DNA from: Synanceia verrucosa
Lineage: Eukaryota > Chordata > Actinopteri > Perciformes > Synanceiidae
Assembly: GCA_029721515.1 (NCBI GenBank)
Contig: CM056556.1
Location: 6,200,501-6,264,500 of the forward strand
Reading direction: 5' to 3'
DNA: 64,000 nucleotides
Shown: positions 24,174 to 38,186 of the stretch, piece by piece
How positions within the stretch are numbered: the stretch's first letter is position 1
Layout: each line of letters begins with the position of its first letter
Translations under genes and position numbers: made by a program
Notes under the pieces: generated by a model
The model's database searches: none
Seen by the model: the letters and a program-made list of their open reading frames with translations, nothing else
Told to the model about the DNA's origin: nothing

Positions 24174-27000
24174 CTGAGGCTGGACTAAAGCTGGGTCAAG
24201 CAACAGACCAAAGACTTGCTGCAAACTCTCAGCTATATAAATGCATCCACACTGTCAGAGCAAAAGCCAAGTCAGCCAGTAAGAGCACCAGCTCTCCATG
24301 TAGGATGTAGACAGCTGAAGCTGGGGTCAATGAGTTTACCAAGCAGGAGGTCAGAGAGGCAAAGTGAGGATGTGCACAGTACTGAAAATGACAAGATGAG
24401 GAGAGCAGTTAAAAGATTAGAAATTTATACCAAAGAAGACTCGAGTGCAGCATGGCAGAGCATCTAAAACAACATATCCTTCAAAGAGAATGGGGAAATG
24501 TGAAGACTGGAGGATATTTAGAGGCCAATTCAACTCGGTGTACATATTCTGCATGTGTGGATATACTTATGCCTAAGTGGTGTAAGAGAGAAGAAAGCAA
24601 AGAGCTTGACTAATAGGGTACCGAGAGACTCAAAATGAGAAGAGAAGGAAGGAGAGGGAAGGAGAAATTTCCCTCCATCAATTATTAAAATGATGGAAGG
24701 AAATCTCACACAATAAAGATTGCAGATGAGATCTGCTCATTCTAGACCACAGAGGACTTAATTAATCACTCTGATCTTGTTTTTTCCATTCTTCAAGTTG
24801 TGTTATGTTGCTGCTATAATATCATCCAAATAAAAATTATCTTCATGGCCTGAGGAAAAAAAAAACATTAACAGCGGCAGAGCAGCACAAATGAATGCGA
24901 CAAAATAAAGCACACAAATTCAAAATCACCTCCGGCACTGATGTGACAACAAACGCAACACCCAGGACTCCGTCGCCCAACTTTATGTCACACCATGTTT
25001 TCTTCTGTTGCTTCTCTCGCTTTCTCTTGTCGTCAGAGCAACACAAAATAAAAAAGGACACACAGTAACATGCAAATAGACCACTAAGATATTTAATTTG
25101 ATCCCACACTCCTCTGTTAACATTCCCAAAGTGCTGCAGAGACGAAAAAAGGACGGAGGAGGTAGAAGCAGGATGGGGAGCGAGCTTGTAAAAAAAAAAA
25201 ATCTAATAAAAATCACACAAATGAGATCTCCACAAGAGGAGAAGCTTTTCGACAACCTTTAAAGCCTGAGCTCTCTGCTAAAAATACAACACCTATTTCT
25301 GCACAGGGAGAAAAATAACTAACCCATCAAACTTCTCTCCTACTTCACCACATGGGGTGCAACATGCGCCAGTCAAGTGGGGAAATGGGGTCAAGCATCT
25401 CCTTTCACAAAACCCTGTAACATTGTCAGAAAAGATGCAGAATCAGTTCAGAGAATCACGACAATCATAAGGTATAGAAGACAGAAATAATCCTAACTAC
25501 TTCTAAATCTGAAAACAGTGAATTAGCATCTATTTCAACACTGAACTAGCAAAAAATCATCCATGAGCTGTTGTGTGTCAGTGGATAAATTACTGCACGT
25601 GGGGGTGGAAAATCTGAATCACATCCTTAGCCCTCAGACAGAGTGAAGGGAGAGGGTTGACCTGAGAGATGGTGAGGTTAAGCAGTGGAAAGACAGCCTG
25701 TCCACTTGGGCTCCAGAAGTTTTCACAATGCAACTCCATGTGGACGTGCAAACGACTCCACTTGCACACTCATCATCATGTGAGCAGCATGCAGCACCTG
25801 GTAATTTACCGCGCAAGTGAACAAAAAGCACAAACCCTCATTTATCACTCAGTATGTGTGGGAGAGAAATCGCAAAGCAACAGAGGGGAGATGACAACGT
25901 CCCTCGTCAGACCCTTTGCAGTGAACAAGGCCTGTTTAATGCAGTCACTGGCAGCCGGTGTGGAAGAGCACTCTCCATTTCCCTCTCCACCCCTCTGTTC
26001 CTCCATCCCTCGTTCCTGCCGTCATTATCGTCGCCACCAGATAGCAATGATGCAGGGGAAGCCGTTGGAGTGGTCCCTGCGTCCCACACCCACTAACAGA
26101 GAGAGAGCAAAGGCAGACAGCGAGGGAAGACGTTGAGGACAGAAAATCACCATACAGAGAGGAGAGGGACCAGCTGTTAGCGCTGAGTGCTGGGAGTGAG
26201 GGAGCAGCACGAACGGGTGAAGGGAAAAAGATGGAGGGCAGGGAAAGAGGAATAAATGGAAAGAAGAGAGAGAGGGATGGTAGGCACTGTGGGACTGATG
26301 TGTAATAAACTGCATGAAGGAGCCTTTAGGGAAGCATTATTTTCTAGCTCAGCACACACCAAGAGAAACAAACACACACACACCTCTGAACTCTGTCTGA
26401 CTCATAACCTTATTCATATTTATGGGTAGTCAAACAGTGGCAGACTGCGCTGATAAACTCAAGTTTGGTGAAGTCTTCCATCGTGTCAGTGTGGTTGATT
26501 AAAGATGTCTGTGTTGTGACTGTTAAGTTCCTAATCGCCACAAAAGTGTTTATGCTACAAAAGCTTTAACACTCAGTGCATTGTTCATTGCAGCTTTTTC
26601 CCAAACAGCAGAGGGCATAAAGACAAAATATTCTGTAAATAACCAGTGAGTGCTTTTATTGTATCTTACTGTGGTAGTCTAGTCTGGAAATGCCTGCGGT
26701 TGCCTGGTTGCAATATTTCAGACTTGCAGAGCCTTCATGCACAAAATGTGATGTCTTCAATTTCGACTTGAATAGCCTTATGTCTATTAACCACCTACAA
26801 TTCAACTCCTATAATGACAATAATGGACATTCTATTCTATTATGCTGTGTAAACTGAGCACCATTAGACATGAACTAGGCCTATTGAGTGGTACTGATAA
26901 AATCAATCTGGGACAATGAAAAGCAGCATTCAAAATCTCACAAAACTGGCTGAATAAGGACAGACTCAGGACTTTCATGGCTCATATCAACACACTGACC
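24171..27000. other. No gene recognised
   Basis: Unique sequence. The 155-codon plus-strand frame at 25669-26136 shows no domain or codon signature. Purine-rich at 26090-26290. Confidence 0.45.
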
Positions 27001-27002
27001 AA

Positions 27003-27098
27003 AGCTGTTCAATATTTTAGGAAATATGCATGTTCACTTAATTGCTGAGAGTTACAGAGAAAATTGAGACCTCTCTCATTTATGGAAAATATGAAGAT
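27003..27098. repeat. Diverged repeat fragment beside copy 2
   Basis: Partial inverted match to 62470-62590. It abuts the TTAA at 27101, so copy 2 may have inserted into it. I do not see the repeat resume after 27371, so this is weak. Confidence 0.3.
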
Positions 27099-27100
27099 AA

Positions 27101-27371
27101 TTAACTTATTGAGCACCAGCCATTTTCAAAAACAGTGCATTGTCCCAGCATTTTTGCCCATTTTGAGTCATATTTCAAGATCCACAGAATATTTTGTACT
27201 ATGACTCTGAAAACACAGAATAGCTCAAATGAAAGAAGATACTCTCTATTTCATCATGAAAAAAGTTTTTACCTTGTTCCATTCTTGTTTTATCAGAGGT
27301 AGAGTAGAGGCCACTTTCACCAAAAATGCCACTTTTTGTCCAGAATCCATCCTTTTAGTTCAAAGAGTTGA
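27101..27371 (-). mobile_element. piggyBac-like MITE, copy 2, both ends kept
   Basis: The left boundary reads TTAACTTATTGAGCACC. The right boundary reads TTCAAAGAGTTGA, the reverse complement of the CTCTTTGA terminus with TTAA mutated to TTGA. Both termini are therefore present in inverted orientation about 270 bp apart. The body is the reverse complement of copy 1, with roughly 170 bp of the 5' half (about 5440-5640 in copy 1) missing. This copy fixes the element's ends. Confidence 0.7.
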
Positions 27372-30300
27372 CATGTCTTACCTTTTAACCCATATAAACC
27401 TGAGTGGAAACAGATAAAGTTTACATCCCTATTGTAATATGCATAGTTTGTCATCGTTTTTACTGTGTTTATATTGTCTACTTTTATTTTGAAATCTCAA
27501 CGTGTAGCATTTGAGAAGGTCCTGTCTACACAAATTAGTTTCGTAAAGAAAAGGCATGTCTCGGAAGTCAGTTACTTTTCACATCTTTGGTTACTTGAGC
27601 ACATAGCTGACTAATTAGCATCACTTTCTACACTCACTGACGACATGAATATCATCTGCTTATTATTTCACAACAAGAGGAGCCATCTGAAGCATCAGCC
27701 ACAGTCAGTCATTTGGAAGGACAGGAGAAGCACACATTTAGTGTGCGGCAAAGGGGTTCAGGGTCAGCTCAGCAGATCAAGCATCAGATTGGAATCCATT
27801 AGTCTTTCCTCTGACAAAAAGCAAGTGGCGAGGTGAAAGAGCATGTCCATAACCACTCTGTGGGGAAGCAGTGTGACGCTGGGCTGACAGGGTGCTCGGT
27901 CACCCCAACCCGCTCCACTGTGGGTCACAGTACTGCAGAATATGAAAGAATTTAAAGGTGAACGCACGACATCCCTCAACCCCTACATGCGTGATTCCAT
28001 CTTTAATGTGCCTCAGATGCCTCCATCTCACCCCCTCGACTTGCTCTTCCTCTCACAGTCTCTCTCCCTCCCTCATTCTCTTTCCCTCCATGGACCATCC
28101 ATTAAATATCAGCAGGGCTTTTGAGCGGGAGGAAAATCGATGGCTCAAACGTTCCTCCTTAAACACCAGTGATTTTCAGATCCACTTTAAGTGTGGGAGG
28201 TTTGAGAAGATTTTATTGATGATTTGGGCACAGTGTGAATCCACTCATGAATAAAAGCGAGAGGACCACAGAGGCTGATGGGGGGGTGGTGAGGATCATG
28301 CTGCTGCTGCAGGACGAACGGACCATTTGTAGCTCAAAATGAGGAAATAAGGATGGAGGGAGAGGTGACAAGAATAGAGGGAAGGAGGCAAAGACAGAAA
28401 CCGCATTAGAAGTAAATCACAAACAAGGACGGAGAAAACTCCTCGCTTCTATCAGTGCCCCTTCTCTTTTCCCACTTTCCTCACTCTTCTCCTCCTCCCA
28501 GCCTATTTTTCGGAGATTACAGCACAATGCATCTGCCAGTGGAGACAGCAGCAACACGTTGCTATGACCCAAATACAGCAGTGTGGTGTGATGATTGGCT
28601 AAGAGTAGCAGCGGTGGTGTTGGGGGGGGGTGAGCAGTGCAGCACATCCACAGCCTCACGTCAGCAGAAGCACCTTTCAAATTCAAACATTTATATATGC
28701 CAGAGATGGACCCGTCTCCCCTTTCATCCAATTACCTCTCCCTCATCTCTCATCGCATTCTCTATCATTCCTTTTTATTCTTCTTCTTTTTCCTATATAT
28801 CCCTCCTTGTCTTCTCCTATCTTTCCTCCTCCTGCGCCCCTGCATTGGGTTCCTTCCGAAAAATGAAAGGAATGACAGTGAGAGCGATGAAAAGAGAGAG
28901 AAATAAATATATGAAAGAAGGACGAAGGGAGAGAGGAGCAAAGCGAAGTCATCCATTCTTAATCAAAGCCGTGGCGTAAAATTCGGTGGTACTGCATGAC
29001 AACCCAAGCAAAAGCCAACACACTCGCACCCTTATTTTACTACCAAATTCACCTGAAACTTGGCATTCTTGCCGTCTCTCATCACACTCAGTATGATCAC
29101 CCTCACCTCATTAGACAGCGAGTGGCCTCTCCACTTTGCCGTAGTGACATTTGAGCTTACTTTTCAAAGAAAGGAAACACCTCCACGTTCACTGTATCTC
29201 TCTATGAACACATTGTTTATAAGTACACTGCATGCTTATTTGTTCAGGAACATGTATGCATTTTTCTGTATACATCTATTTTTTTGCATGCTTTGCTCTT
29301 GGCCAACTCTCTCTTTAAACTGAGAAACCATCATGCTGCTTTAACGGCTGCGGTGAAGTTTGTACAGATACGTGTATTTACAGATGACACTGGGTTGGAT
29401 TCAGCCTACTTTTGGTGAATATATAAATAATATAACAACAAAAATAAAAGTGAGGGCTGCAGGTGTTACTTATGACGATGCATGAATGCAACACATATAC
29501 AAGCTGCAACCAGCACAAATAACCGATGAATGCAACATGAACACATGTTGGGAATATATTCATATATGAATACACTACAAAAAAAAACATGGGTCTAATA
29601 AATATTGAATGTAACTGAAGGCAGCATGCTTATTCTGCTTCAGCAAAGTCAATAATTTTCTGTGACTGTGTGCTCCCAGATGTTATGGATTCTTCTATTG
29701 TTTTTTGTTGGTTACCATGGTTATGGGTCAGGACAGAGGCACGTTATTTTATACATGGGTCTGACATATTGACAGTTTCACAGCCACCTAACACTGTTGG
29801 AAAAACAAACTAACAGCAATGTGATTAATACAGCAAAACACTGGTTCAGCTTAAATAAAGTTCTCCATCTATTTAATACAACACCTCCACAAAGTTGGGA
29901 TGTTTGAAAGAAACACAATAATAATGCTTCTGATTGCAAATGGTTGTGATATCTTGACTTGAAGTCCCTAGTCAAGCTGCAAAACCACTGGATCTACACA
30001 TTTCCTACGAGGCTAGTCATCATTCATTCTCCAGCCAGTTACATGCCAAGGTCGCTGGAACTTCATGTCCCAGTTACTAATGCTGGTTTGCTGGTATAAT
30101 TCAAGAAGTCTAAGTCAAGATAACTCTTAGCAGCTCCTTCCACAGCTGCATACAAAATGTGTTTATAGATGAGCATCATTCCACATGAAGAGTTAACTGA
30201 GTTTCGTACGTAAAAATCAGTGGTATATTTAAAGGGAGTCATGCATTTTACATTTCTTTCAGCACTAACAGGTTTGTTTGGAAGAAACTAAAGAAGTGCG

Positions 30301-30405
30301 AAGAAGACTGGGCCAAAAAGAAAGTCAAACATCAAAAGAGCTAAATAATATCCAAGTAAAACAGATGGTAAAAAAGAAGGTTCACAACACTCTATTTTGT
30401 ATTGT
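27372..30405. other. No gene recognised
   Basis: Pyrimidine-rich tracts at 28440-28500 and 28680-28850 generate the only sizeable frames. 29700-29725 carries a GTTACCATGGTTATGGG motif similar to one inside the 4831-5341 element (5154). Confidence 0.45.
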
Positions 30406-30668
30406 CAGGGTCCTTGCACCATTTAAAAAATACATACTTTTTAAGACCTCGACAAATATAATTTAAGACCAAAAAATAGTCATAACTTCTTTGTTGTGAA
30501 AAAAATAATGTGAAAATTTGCAGTAAATCTTTGAATACTGTTTTTTCCTACTGGCATTAAACACATCATTTCAAATTACGGTAAATTTAAGACAACAAAA
30601 CAGACCTTAATTACTCTGAATTTAATTTAAGACATTTTAAGACTTTTTAAGGAACCGCAGGAACCCTG
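30406..30668. mobile_element. CAGGGT-ended MITE
   Basis: The left end CAGGGTCCTTGC and the reverse complement of the right end CAGGGTTCCTGC are inverted repeats. The interior holds five or more copies of the motif TTAAGAC, typical, from memory, of a very common teleost MITE. No 8-bp duplication is preserved in the flanks. Confidence 0.65.
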
Positions 30669-31296
30669 ATTTAATGCAACATAAAGGAATGGTATGATTT
30701 AAAAGTACACTACAGTACATTACATTCATATTGTAACTCATTCAGAGTTTTCCTTTTGTGTTGCTCAGGAATCACTCTCCTTGGATTTCCTACCAGGTCA
30801 ACCCCCTTTGTCTGTCAAATCTCTGCAGAGTGAATATGATCATGCAGATGCAAGCAGCCTCCAAGACAGCCAACCTGCTGGTGTCTTCTGGGATATGGTG
30901 ACAGGCCCAAGCTTCTCCCCCACGTAGCCACACAAGGGGTAGAAAACAACACCAGTGAAGAGGCAGACAAGTGGTGCGTTCCCCCCCCCGGGACAGGAAT
31001 ACATTTCAAGCTGAATGCAATTTTTGAATATGTCATGTTGTTTTCAGTGCTTTATGACTGAGCTCTTAGCATGTATACTTAAAAAACTACAAGTACAATT
31101 TTCTTGCTTCTGTTCACAAAATCAAGGGATTGCATGTGCAGATCCACAGCAGCATATTCATACAGGTGAAAATGAAGACACGCACACAGAAAACCACCAT
31201 AGGTATAAGCTGCAGCCTGGGGTGATGACACAGGTAAAATCCCTTCGGAGTAATCCGAGGTCCGCAGTCAAAGTTGCAACAATGACGCTGCAGGGA

Positions 31297-31300
31297 CCAC

Positions 31301-31342
<42 letters not shown>
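31297..31342. repeat. (CA)n microsatellite
   Basis: CA run with a CG interruption near the left end. Confidence 0.96.
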
Positions 31343-31344
<2 letters not shown>

Positions 31345-33708
31345 TTTACAGAGCTCTGGATCGCTGGATCCCTCCCTCTCTCCGATCTTCATTTTCATTC
31401 CACCTCCCTCCCATTTTTTCTTCCCACATGCTCTAAAAGCTTTTCCTCTAAGCAATCAAATGACAAACACATTCAAAGTGCTGCAATGTGATCACAAGGA
31501 CACCTTGTTTTCTGCTTCTCCCCCTCACTCTCTCCACACTTTCCTCTTTCCCAGGGGAAGCAAATGAGGCCAAATTTTCTCTTTTCTCTGATGCGACTTA
31601 ATCAGAGCGATGACGCTGGTGGCTGCTTAGAGATCAGGAGGAGATTCTTCACAAAGAGCACCCTCTTGCACGATGTATCCTCCTTCATGTTCCCTTTCAT
31701 TCTGCGTATCAATATCTTTGGTGCCTTAATGTTGGACAGAGCCAGAGGAACATGCATGTAAATATGAACAAGAATGTAAACAACGAGCGGCAATATGCAT
31801 CAAGTCCCTCATGGTATAATACATCATTTATGCACTACTGTGAGTAGAGAACAAAGCATTTGTTTTATTAATATTCAAGGATGAATGGTGACCTTTACTC
31901 CTGTGTGACGTGAATAGTTTATGGCATACCATCGAGCAGAGGTCATGACCCTTCTACACATCTTGATGCAGATGCTAAAAGAAAAAGAAGGCTTAAATTT
32001 ACATTGTGGAAGCTGGATCCATGAAACCAGTGAAATAATTCATCAGTTTTTGATTTTTTCTGTTGCACTTCGGTTAAACAACTAACTAACTCTTTTGGCA
32101 CAAGACTATCTAGCTCACTTATGGACTGAGGCAAAGTCAGCAGTAACATGAGAACTGGCTCAAAGTGATGGAACACAAGCATTAGTAGCTACTAAATTCA
32201 GATTCAATCCATTTAACTAAATGCAGTTAATCTGAATACTGTGGCATTCTGGTTGGTGAGGCTATTATTCCCTATTCAACATACTTGCAGATCAATCTAT
32301 TGATCAGTTTGACTTCCACCTGACCATGCATTCATGCATTATGTCTGCAGACACTTAGCATGGGTGGTCACACATGGTGTCAACATGAAAGAGCAGCCAC
32401 TTGGCTCAAACTTACATCAGTAGCTAGAAGGAGTGCCTGAGGCACACACAACACAGCTACTTTTCATTCACCAACACCATCCAGCTACTATGTGCATATC
32501 AGCCTGTGTTTGTGTCTATGTGTAGACCTGTACATGTCTGTGCGTGACCTTCCTGCACACATATAGACATATAGGTACAGACATGCAAGTGTGTCACTGT
32601 GAATGTGTGTCAATGTTTTTTTTGTTTTTTTTTTGCACTGGCTGGAGCACGATGAGAAGCAAGAAGATCTGTGAACACCTGGGAAGAAAATCAGCATGGA
32701 CATGTAGGTTCCGCTCACAAAGGCACCTGGAATGTATGTGTGACCCGCACCTGGCTTTACCTGGTGCCTGACATGTAAAATAAGACACTGGAAAAGATGG
32801 CTCTGTGGCACTGAGACACAGGCACGAAAAAAAAAAAGACTGACAGGCAGAACAAAGTGAGGGGAAAACAGGCAGAAGTGGACAAGTAGACAAAACAGCA
32901 GAAAGTGGGAAGAAAAAAGAAAACAAGACACAAATTGGATGTGAAAGGCCCCCTAAAACATAGCCAATTTTTTCCTGTTTGGTCTGTGTTTTGAAGAAAA
33001 TAAAGCTCACTTTTTCCCTGAGTGTGCTGAGACCAAATCAATAGCATTCCCAGTACACCGCTATTATTTTTCAAAGGCTCCTGCAAGGTGGAGAGAAGGG
33101 AGGAAAAGAAGGAGGGAGGAGGGTACGAGAGGATGTACGCGTCCTCTGCAGCGCAAGGGAAGACACTGGTAAAATGAGTTTCACCGGCAGTCTGATTGAG
33201 ACAAAGAAGATCACACAAAAAGATCAAACAACGTGAAAACAGAACGCTTATCAGACTCACCTGTAAATCAAGCCAATCTCTGACTTTAAATGTCGAGTCA
33301 ATACATAGATAAAGCATTCATCTAAAGCCGAATATCATCATAGCTAACACCAGTAGTATTCAAACAGCATGCCTGTATTGATGTCCTGGTGCTGAATTTT
33401 AGGTGCATGTTTGAAGTGTTTTCTCTCCTATGAGGCGTAACCTATAGAGCTGCTTTGAAGAGGCTGTGCGTTTGATGTGACGTGCACCTGAAGGCGTCTT
33501 TGTTCGGCGCCAAAGGGCTTTTAACTGTATTGCCCCTTTCTTTTATAACAACATACACCTGATGCACACATAAACAGCGATACTGTACATAAACGTTCTT
33601 TCGTTCTCTCAGTTGTGCTCCTCTCCCTCTCTCAGATCACAACCTGACAGTTGGATCACATGCTCTATGCCTTAGCAACCAAAAACCCTATGAAAGAGCT
33701 GGGTCACA

Positions 33709-33727
33709 GTTGCTGCCTTAGCAACTG
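33709..33727. promoter_or_regulatory. RFX/X-box-like inverted half-sites
   Basis: AGTTGCT and its exact inverse AGCAACT are separated by five bases, and a further GCCTTAGCAAC lies at 33669-33679. RFX factors bind paired GTTGC/GCAAC half-sites, usually with a shorter spacer, so binding is uncertain. Confidence 0.25.
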
Positions 33728-34844
33728 TCCCCTCCTTACCTGAGGGGAAGCCTAGTGACGCTCTGGCTGTCTGGAGAGGCGTGACGACCAGCTTAGTCCA
33801 AGAGATTTTGTTGTTTTGTCTCACCTTTTCACTCTAAATACATTTTTATCCACCATAAAGAGTAACACAATGAATGAGCAAATTCATTTGATGACTCAGA
33901 ACTCCATTGAAAATAATCTGCACAGTTCAGTGACTGTATTTGTATGTCGTCTTTACCCACTGCTCTCTCTTTTTTTTTTAGGAGATGTGAGGAAACAGAG
34001 CAGTAAACTCAGGGAAAACTCAGAGTTTTATGCTTCCACTTAACCAGTGTTTATCTTATGATCTAAGTAAGTCAGTGCTGAGATGAAAAGGGAGCGGTTA
34101 TGTAATACCAGCCAAAGATGAGCTCCACCAATGAACATTCTGATAGGAGACTTCTGCTTAGTAACATAATCATACTGAACGACACAGGGAGGAGAGACAG
34201 AGAGCGCAGGAGAGAGAAAGAGAGGGTGAGCGATGCTAACAGGTAGCGGGGGGGGGACAAAGTAATATACTGACGAGTGAGGCAAGGGACGATGAGCTGA
34301 GAAGGAGGATAGGTCAGCCGCAAACTGCTGCACAGCAGTATTGTGTGCGTTTTTGTGAGTCCGTGACTGCGCCTTTGTTTGATGCTGGCATGTGATCTTC
34401 AGACCTTGAGCTCCAACGGGAGGCAGGAAGGCAGCAACACCCACCTCTGCACCCACTTGCAGCTACCGCACAATGCTGCCGGTCTCCTGGGCAACAGGCT
34501 GGGAATAACAGCAATGAGGTGTCAGGGTGATGCCCAGCATTCACTGTGTGTGAGTGTGTGTCTATGCAAATAAAAGCAGCACTGGTACGAGGCTCATGCT
34601 CTCAAATGTGTGTTTAAAATCAAATCTTAAGAAAACTGTAATGTAAATATAGCCAATATAAAAGGACATTTCTGACACACCCAGTCAGAGACCTCTGGAT
34701 GACCATTACTGGATAAGTACAGTCAATGTATCATCATAAAACAGCTCTGATGAAAAGTTACTCCTCATTTTTCAAGGGTTTTCCCAGCACATATGTGAAT
34801 TTACTGTCAAGTCTTTTCACAATAAACCTCTGTCTTCACAGGAG

Positions 34845-35170
34845 ACCACTTAGGTTTAGGCAACAAAACTACTTAAGTGTGAGAAAAGGTTGTGGTTTGG
34901 GTTAGAATAACTCAAGAATAAATAAATAATTCAATAACTACTTCTGGTTTCACATAAGGTACAAACACTGGTCTCATGGTCCTGATTTTTGTCAGTTTTT
35001 TGTCTGGACAACATTTTGTGAAATTTAAACAATCAGTTATTAACATTCATTATTATTTGTTTAATTCATACAAAAACAGAAGTGCAAAAACAATAAATTC
35101 TGTTTTTAGGGGGGGTTGTGTGCTATCCGTGCACTATTTCATGGCCAGGGGCAGTACTTCCTGATATCCT
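34845..35170. repeat. Teleost dispersed-repeat fragment
   Basis: Contains TTTAGGCAACAAAACTACTT, GGTTTGGGTTAGAATA, TGTTTAATTCATACAAAAAC and CATGGCCAGGGGCAGTACTT in the order I recall from a long teleost repeat. Class not assigned; no open frame of note. Confidence 0.4.
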
Positions 35171-35686
35171 GTAACCAATTCCATTTCTGCCTGTAAGAGA
35201 AATTACAAAAATCTCTGTTATGAAAGTAGCAGGAGATGCATTGTATTACGCAGCAGAACTGCATTAAAAATGTAATTTCGCTCACCATCACTAACCTATA
35301 ACGTTAATAGCAAATGTCCAAACAATGAACAGCAGGCTATTAAGGCTACTTGATTTATCCATCAAGGATGTAAAGAGGTTTTCACGTTAACAAAATAAAG
35401 AGGATCCGCTTGAGTAAACTTTATAGCCTGCTGGTTCGGTGTGTGTTAGAAGCAGGCAATATTCTGTGGGGAAATGCCATTAACAAGTACTGAAACATTA
35501 AAAGAAATAATTCCACAGCACTATGTTCACTTAGTGGATCATTTCAAGCTGCGTATTATATACCTATAAGAGCCTTACAAGGACTTACAACATATTCGTC
35601 AGGGTTTAGCGATTTTAAAGTGACGTTAACATATTTAAACTTCTGTTTAATTTCTAATGTTGGTATTTAAAATTCATTATAGTTTT

Positions 35687-35714
35687 CTGGATGGATGGCT
35701 GGATGGATGGATGG
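35687..35714. repeat. (GGAT)n microsatellite
   Basis: GGAT units with one GGCT interruption. It resembles a SINE tail, but no SINE body precedes it. Confidence 0.9.
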
Positions 35715-36830
35715 TGACTTCCACTGGTCCATCACTGGACGCCTCAATCACAGCCACGTCATTAAAGCAAACACAAAGCCGTCGTCATGCGTTACAGGAC
35801 AACAGCATGGCTGATTTCACACTATGAAAAGGTGTCAATGCCAGACGTCACACACTTCAGCTGCACACTCACACTAAAGACAAGATGATTCTGTGAGGAA
35901 TGTCCGCTACCACACATAAGTGGTATACACATATATAAAAATGTATATGTCAGAAAACAAATATATGGCTTCTGAGTCACTTCTGACGTTTTCGAGTGAG
36001 TTATAGGATAAAGATGGCAACGCTAACCTGCATAAAAACACTGCGTGGGCTTATATGGCTACTCAATGAGGCATCTTCTGATGATCATTGCATTTAAATG
36101 TTGCTGTTTTCACGCTGCATTCACATTGCTCTGAAATAGCTATGCCAATAGAGAAATGCCATTTGGGAGTCATGTGATGCAGAAAAAAGACATTTGAACG
36201 GAGCGTGTCGCCACTGAACTTTCTTGCTCTCCGTCATGTACTGTGGTGACTCTGACATTTTTCACTTGCACTGATCCCTTCACCCACTGCTCCATTTGAG
36301 AACAAGTGGTAAAAATCTCCCGCGCTGCCCTTTCTCCAGCTCTCCACATTCCCTCTCTCCGTCCTTTCCTCTTTCTCTTTATCACCTTGCCTCTCATCTA
36401 TGACAGGACGCAGGAGAACAGCTTCTAGGTCTTGATCTGTATCTCTATAAGGCTCCTATCTGTGCTCTGGTCTGTGCTCTGCGGCTCTTCGTCCATGTCA
36501 GAAGCCAAACACACCCTGATTCCTATCTCTCCTCTCTGTAGAATAAACAATGTGAGCCAGCTAAAGATATTCGCTCTCCATCTTTCTACCAGCTTCCATC
36601 TTTCTTTCGCTCCATGTCCCTGTGATTTAAGTGTGTGTATGTATTCCCTGTGATTTCAGACTACTAAATGTATAAAACCATGTTATCGGTACAGGAGAGG
36701 GTGTTCTGAGAAGCAGAGACAGATAACATGTAGCAGTAGTCATACGAACATTCAAAACACACACATTTATTGTATGCACATATCTCTTCTGCTTTTACAG
36801 CATGAGCAGGTCCATCCATATTCAGAGGAA

Positions 36831-36831
<1 letters not shown>

Positions 36832-36865
<34 letters not shown>
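36832..36865. repeat. (CA)n microsatellite
   Basis: Uninterrupted CA, 17 units. Confidence 0.96.
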
Positions 36866-36870
<5 letters not shown>

Positions 36871-37626
36871 TCTGAATGTTGCAGTCTGTGTTCTGCATCA
36901 CTGGCTAGTTGCCAGGGTGACACCCCATCACAGGGTTAGTGAACAAACAGCCCATAATATAATTGGAAACTGTACAACATGACAACAATGCATGACCTGT
37001 CCTGTTACTCTGGAGACCTCTATCCATCCCATCATACTCTGCACACGGCTGAAACGCTGCTACTGGTAGCAATTAAAGAGAGTTAAGAAATGATAAGGAA
37101 CAAAATGCTATTCATGGTTTCAAGTTATAAAGTTTAAAAAAAGACAGAAAATAATTAATCATATTCTAAAGGGAACTTTTGCTGATTAAAAAAAAATCTA
37201 AAAATGGAAATTGCTTGAGCTGCAATTCCTGCAAGCCAAATCACAAGACTTGCTGTGAAAGTGTGAATTAATAAATCCACCAAAAAAGAGACAGAGAAAT
37301 GTCTCCTGGTAACTGTGTCCTAGATTAACGCTGAAGCATGACTGCAGAAGTGTTGAGAGATTGAGACGGCATGTGTGAGTGTGTGTTTAGACCTATGTAT
37401 GTGTGGTATACGGTGAAACGCCAAGGCGCTGCGGTGGTAGCTGGCTCACGCTTGCAAAAGGTTTAATCTCCAGGCCTAATAAGGATCAACGTAAATGCAG
37501 AGTGATACTGTTCTTTCCAATGACAGGACCTGCCACAGAGCTGAGAGGATCACCCCACACTCCTCCCACTCAAACCAACACACACACTTCTCCAAGTTGT
37601 ACAGCCCAACAACTCTGTGTATTTCT

Positions 37627-37642
37627 GTGTGTGCGCGCGCGC
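37627..37642. repeat. Alternating GT/GC run
   Basis: GTGTGTGCGCGCGCGC, strictly alternating purine/pyrimidine ending in four GC units. It has the strongest Z-DNA potential of the short runs here. Confidence 0.85.
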
Positions 37643-38186
37643 ATTCGCGTTAAGTAAACCAATACAGACAAAGTATAAGATTGCTTAGGCAACAGCAAAC
37701 ACATTACGATTCTCCACAGCCCTCCTATCAGATTCTCTGTATCAGTGTCATGTTTTTATACACCTACACATGAAGCAGGAGGGATGCTGCATGCTAATGC
37801 AGCTCAGAAAACAATACTAATAATTTCAGATTCGATCTTTGCTGTGAAAGGTAAACCCATATCTGCAGCAATATTAAGAGGGCACACTATAAACACCAGA
37901 CAGATTGTTTCAGACAGTAAATATGACATGCTGGTGTTACGGCTCAACAGATCGCCAATTCTCATGTGAAGAGATTATCCAGACGAAATGCACAGCCTTA
38001 AACGTGATGGAGGTGGCTGTGAGCAGCAGAGTATGAACAGGACTCATGCAGAGCTCATGCAGCGTGCAGAGTGGGTGTCTTTTTCAGTGTTGGCCTTAAA
38101 TCTGGGTCAACAAGCTGAAACACAACATTGACATATCGGTGCCTTAGATTTGGTATTGTGAAAGTTTCCCATCCAGCAGAAATGGA

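Larger units (their letters stand above)
30669..34844. other. No gene recognised
   Basis: The 186-codon minus-strand frame (32757-33317) is rich in F, S, L and C from an A-rich plus strand, not domain-like. An acceptor-like TTTTTTTTTTAG at about 33980 leads into 20 codons and a stop. Confidence 0.45.
35166..38186. other. No gene recognised
   Basis: Unique sequence with a GGAT run, one CA repeat and one GC-alternating run. Confidence 0.5.

Noticed and set aside
25669..26136. 155-codon plus-strand frame
   Set aside because: No domain, irregular codon use, no initiation or splice context.
32757..33317. 186-codon minus-strand frame, the longest domain-free candidate on that strand
   Set aside because: Composition (F, S, L, C) follows from an A/G-rich plus strand. 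No domain, no splice-site support.
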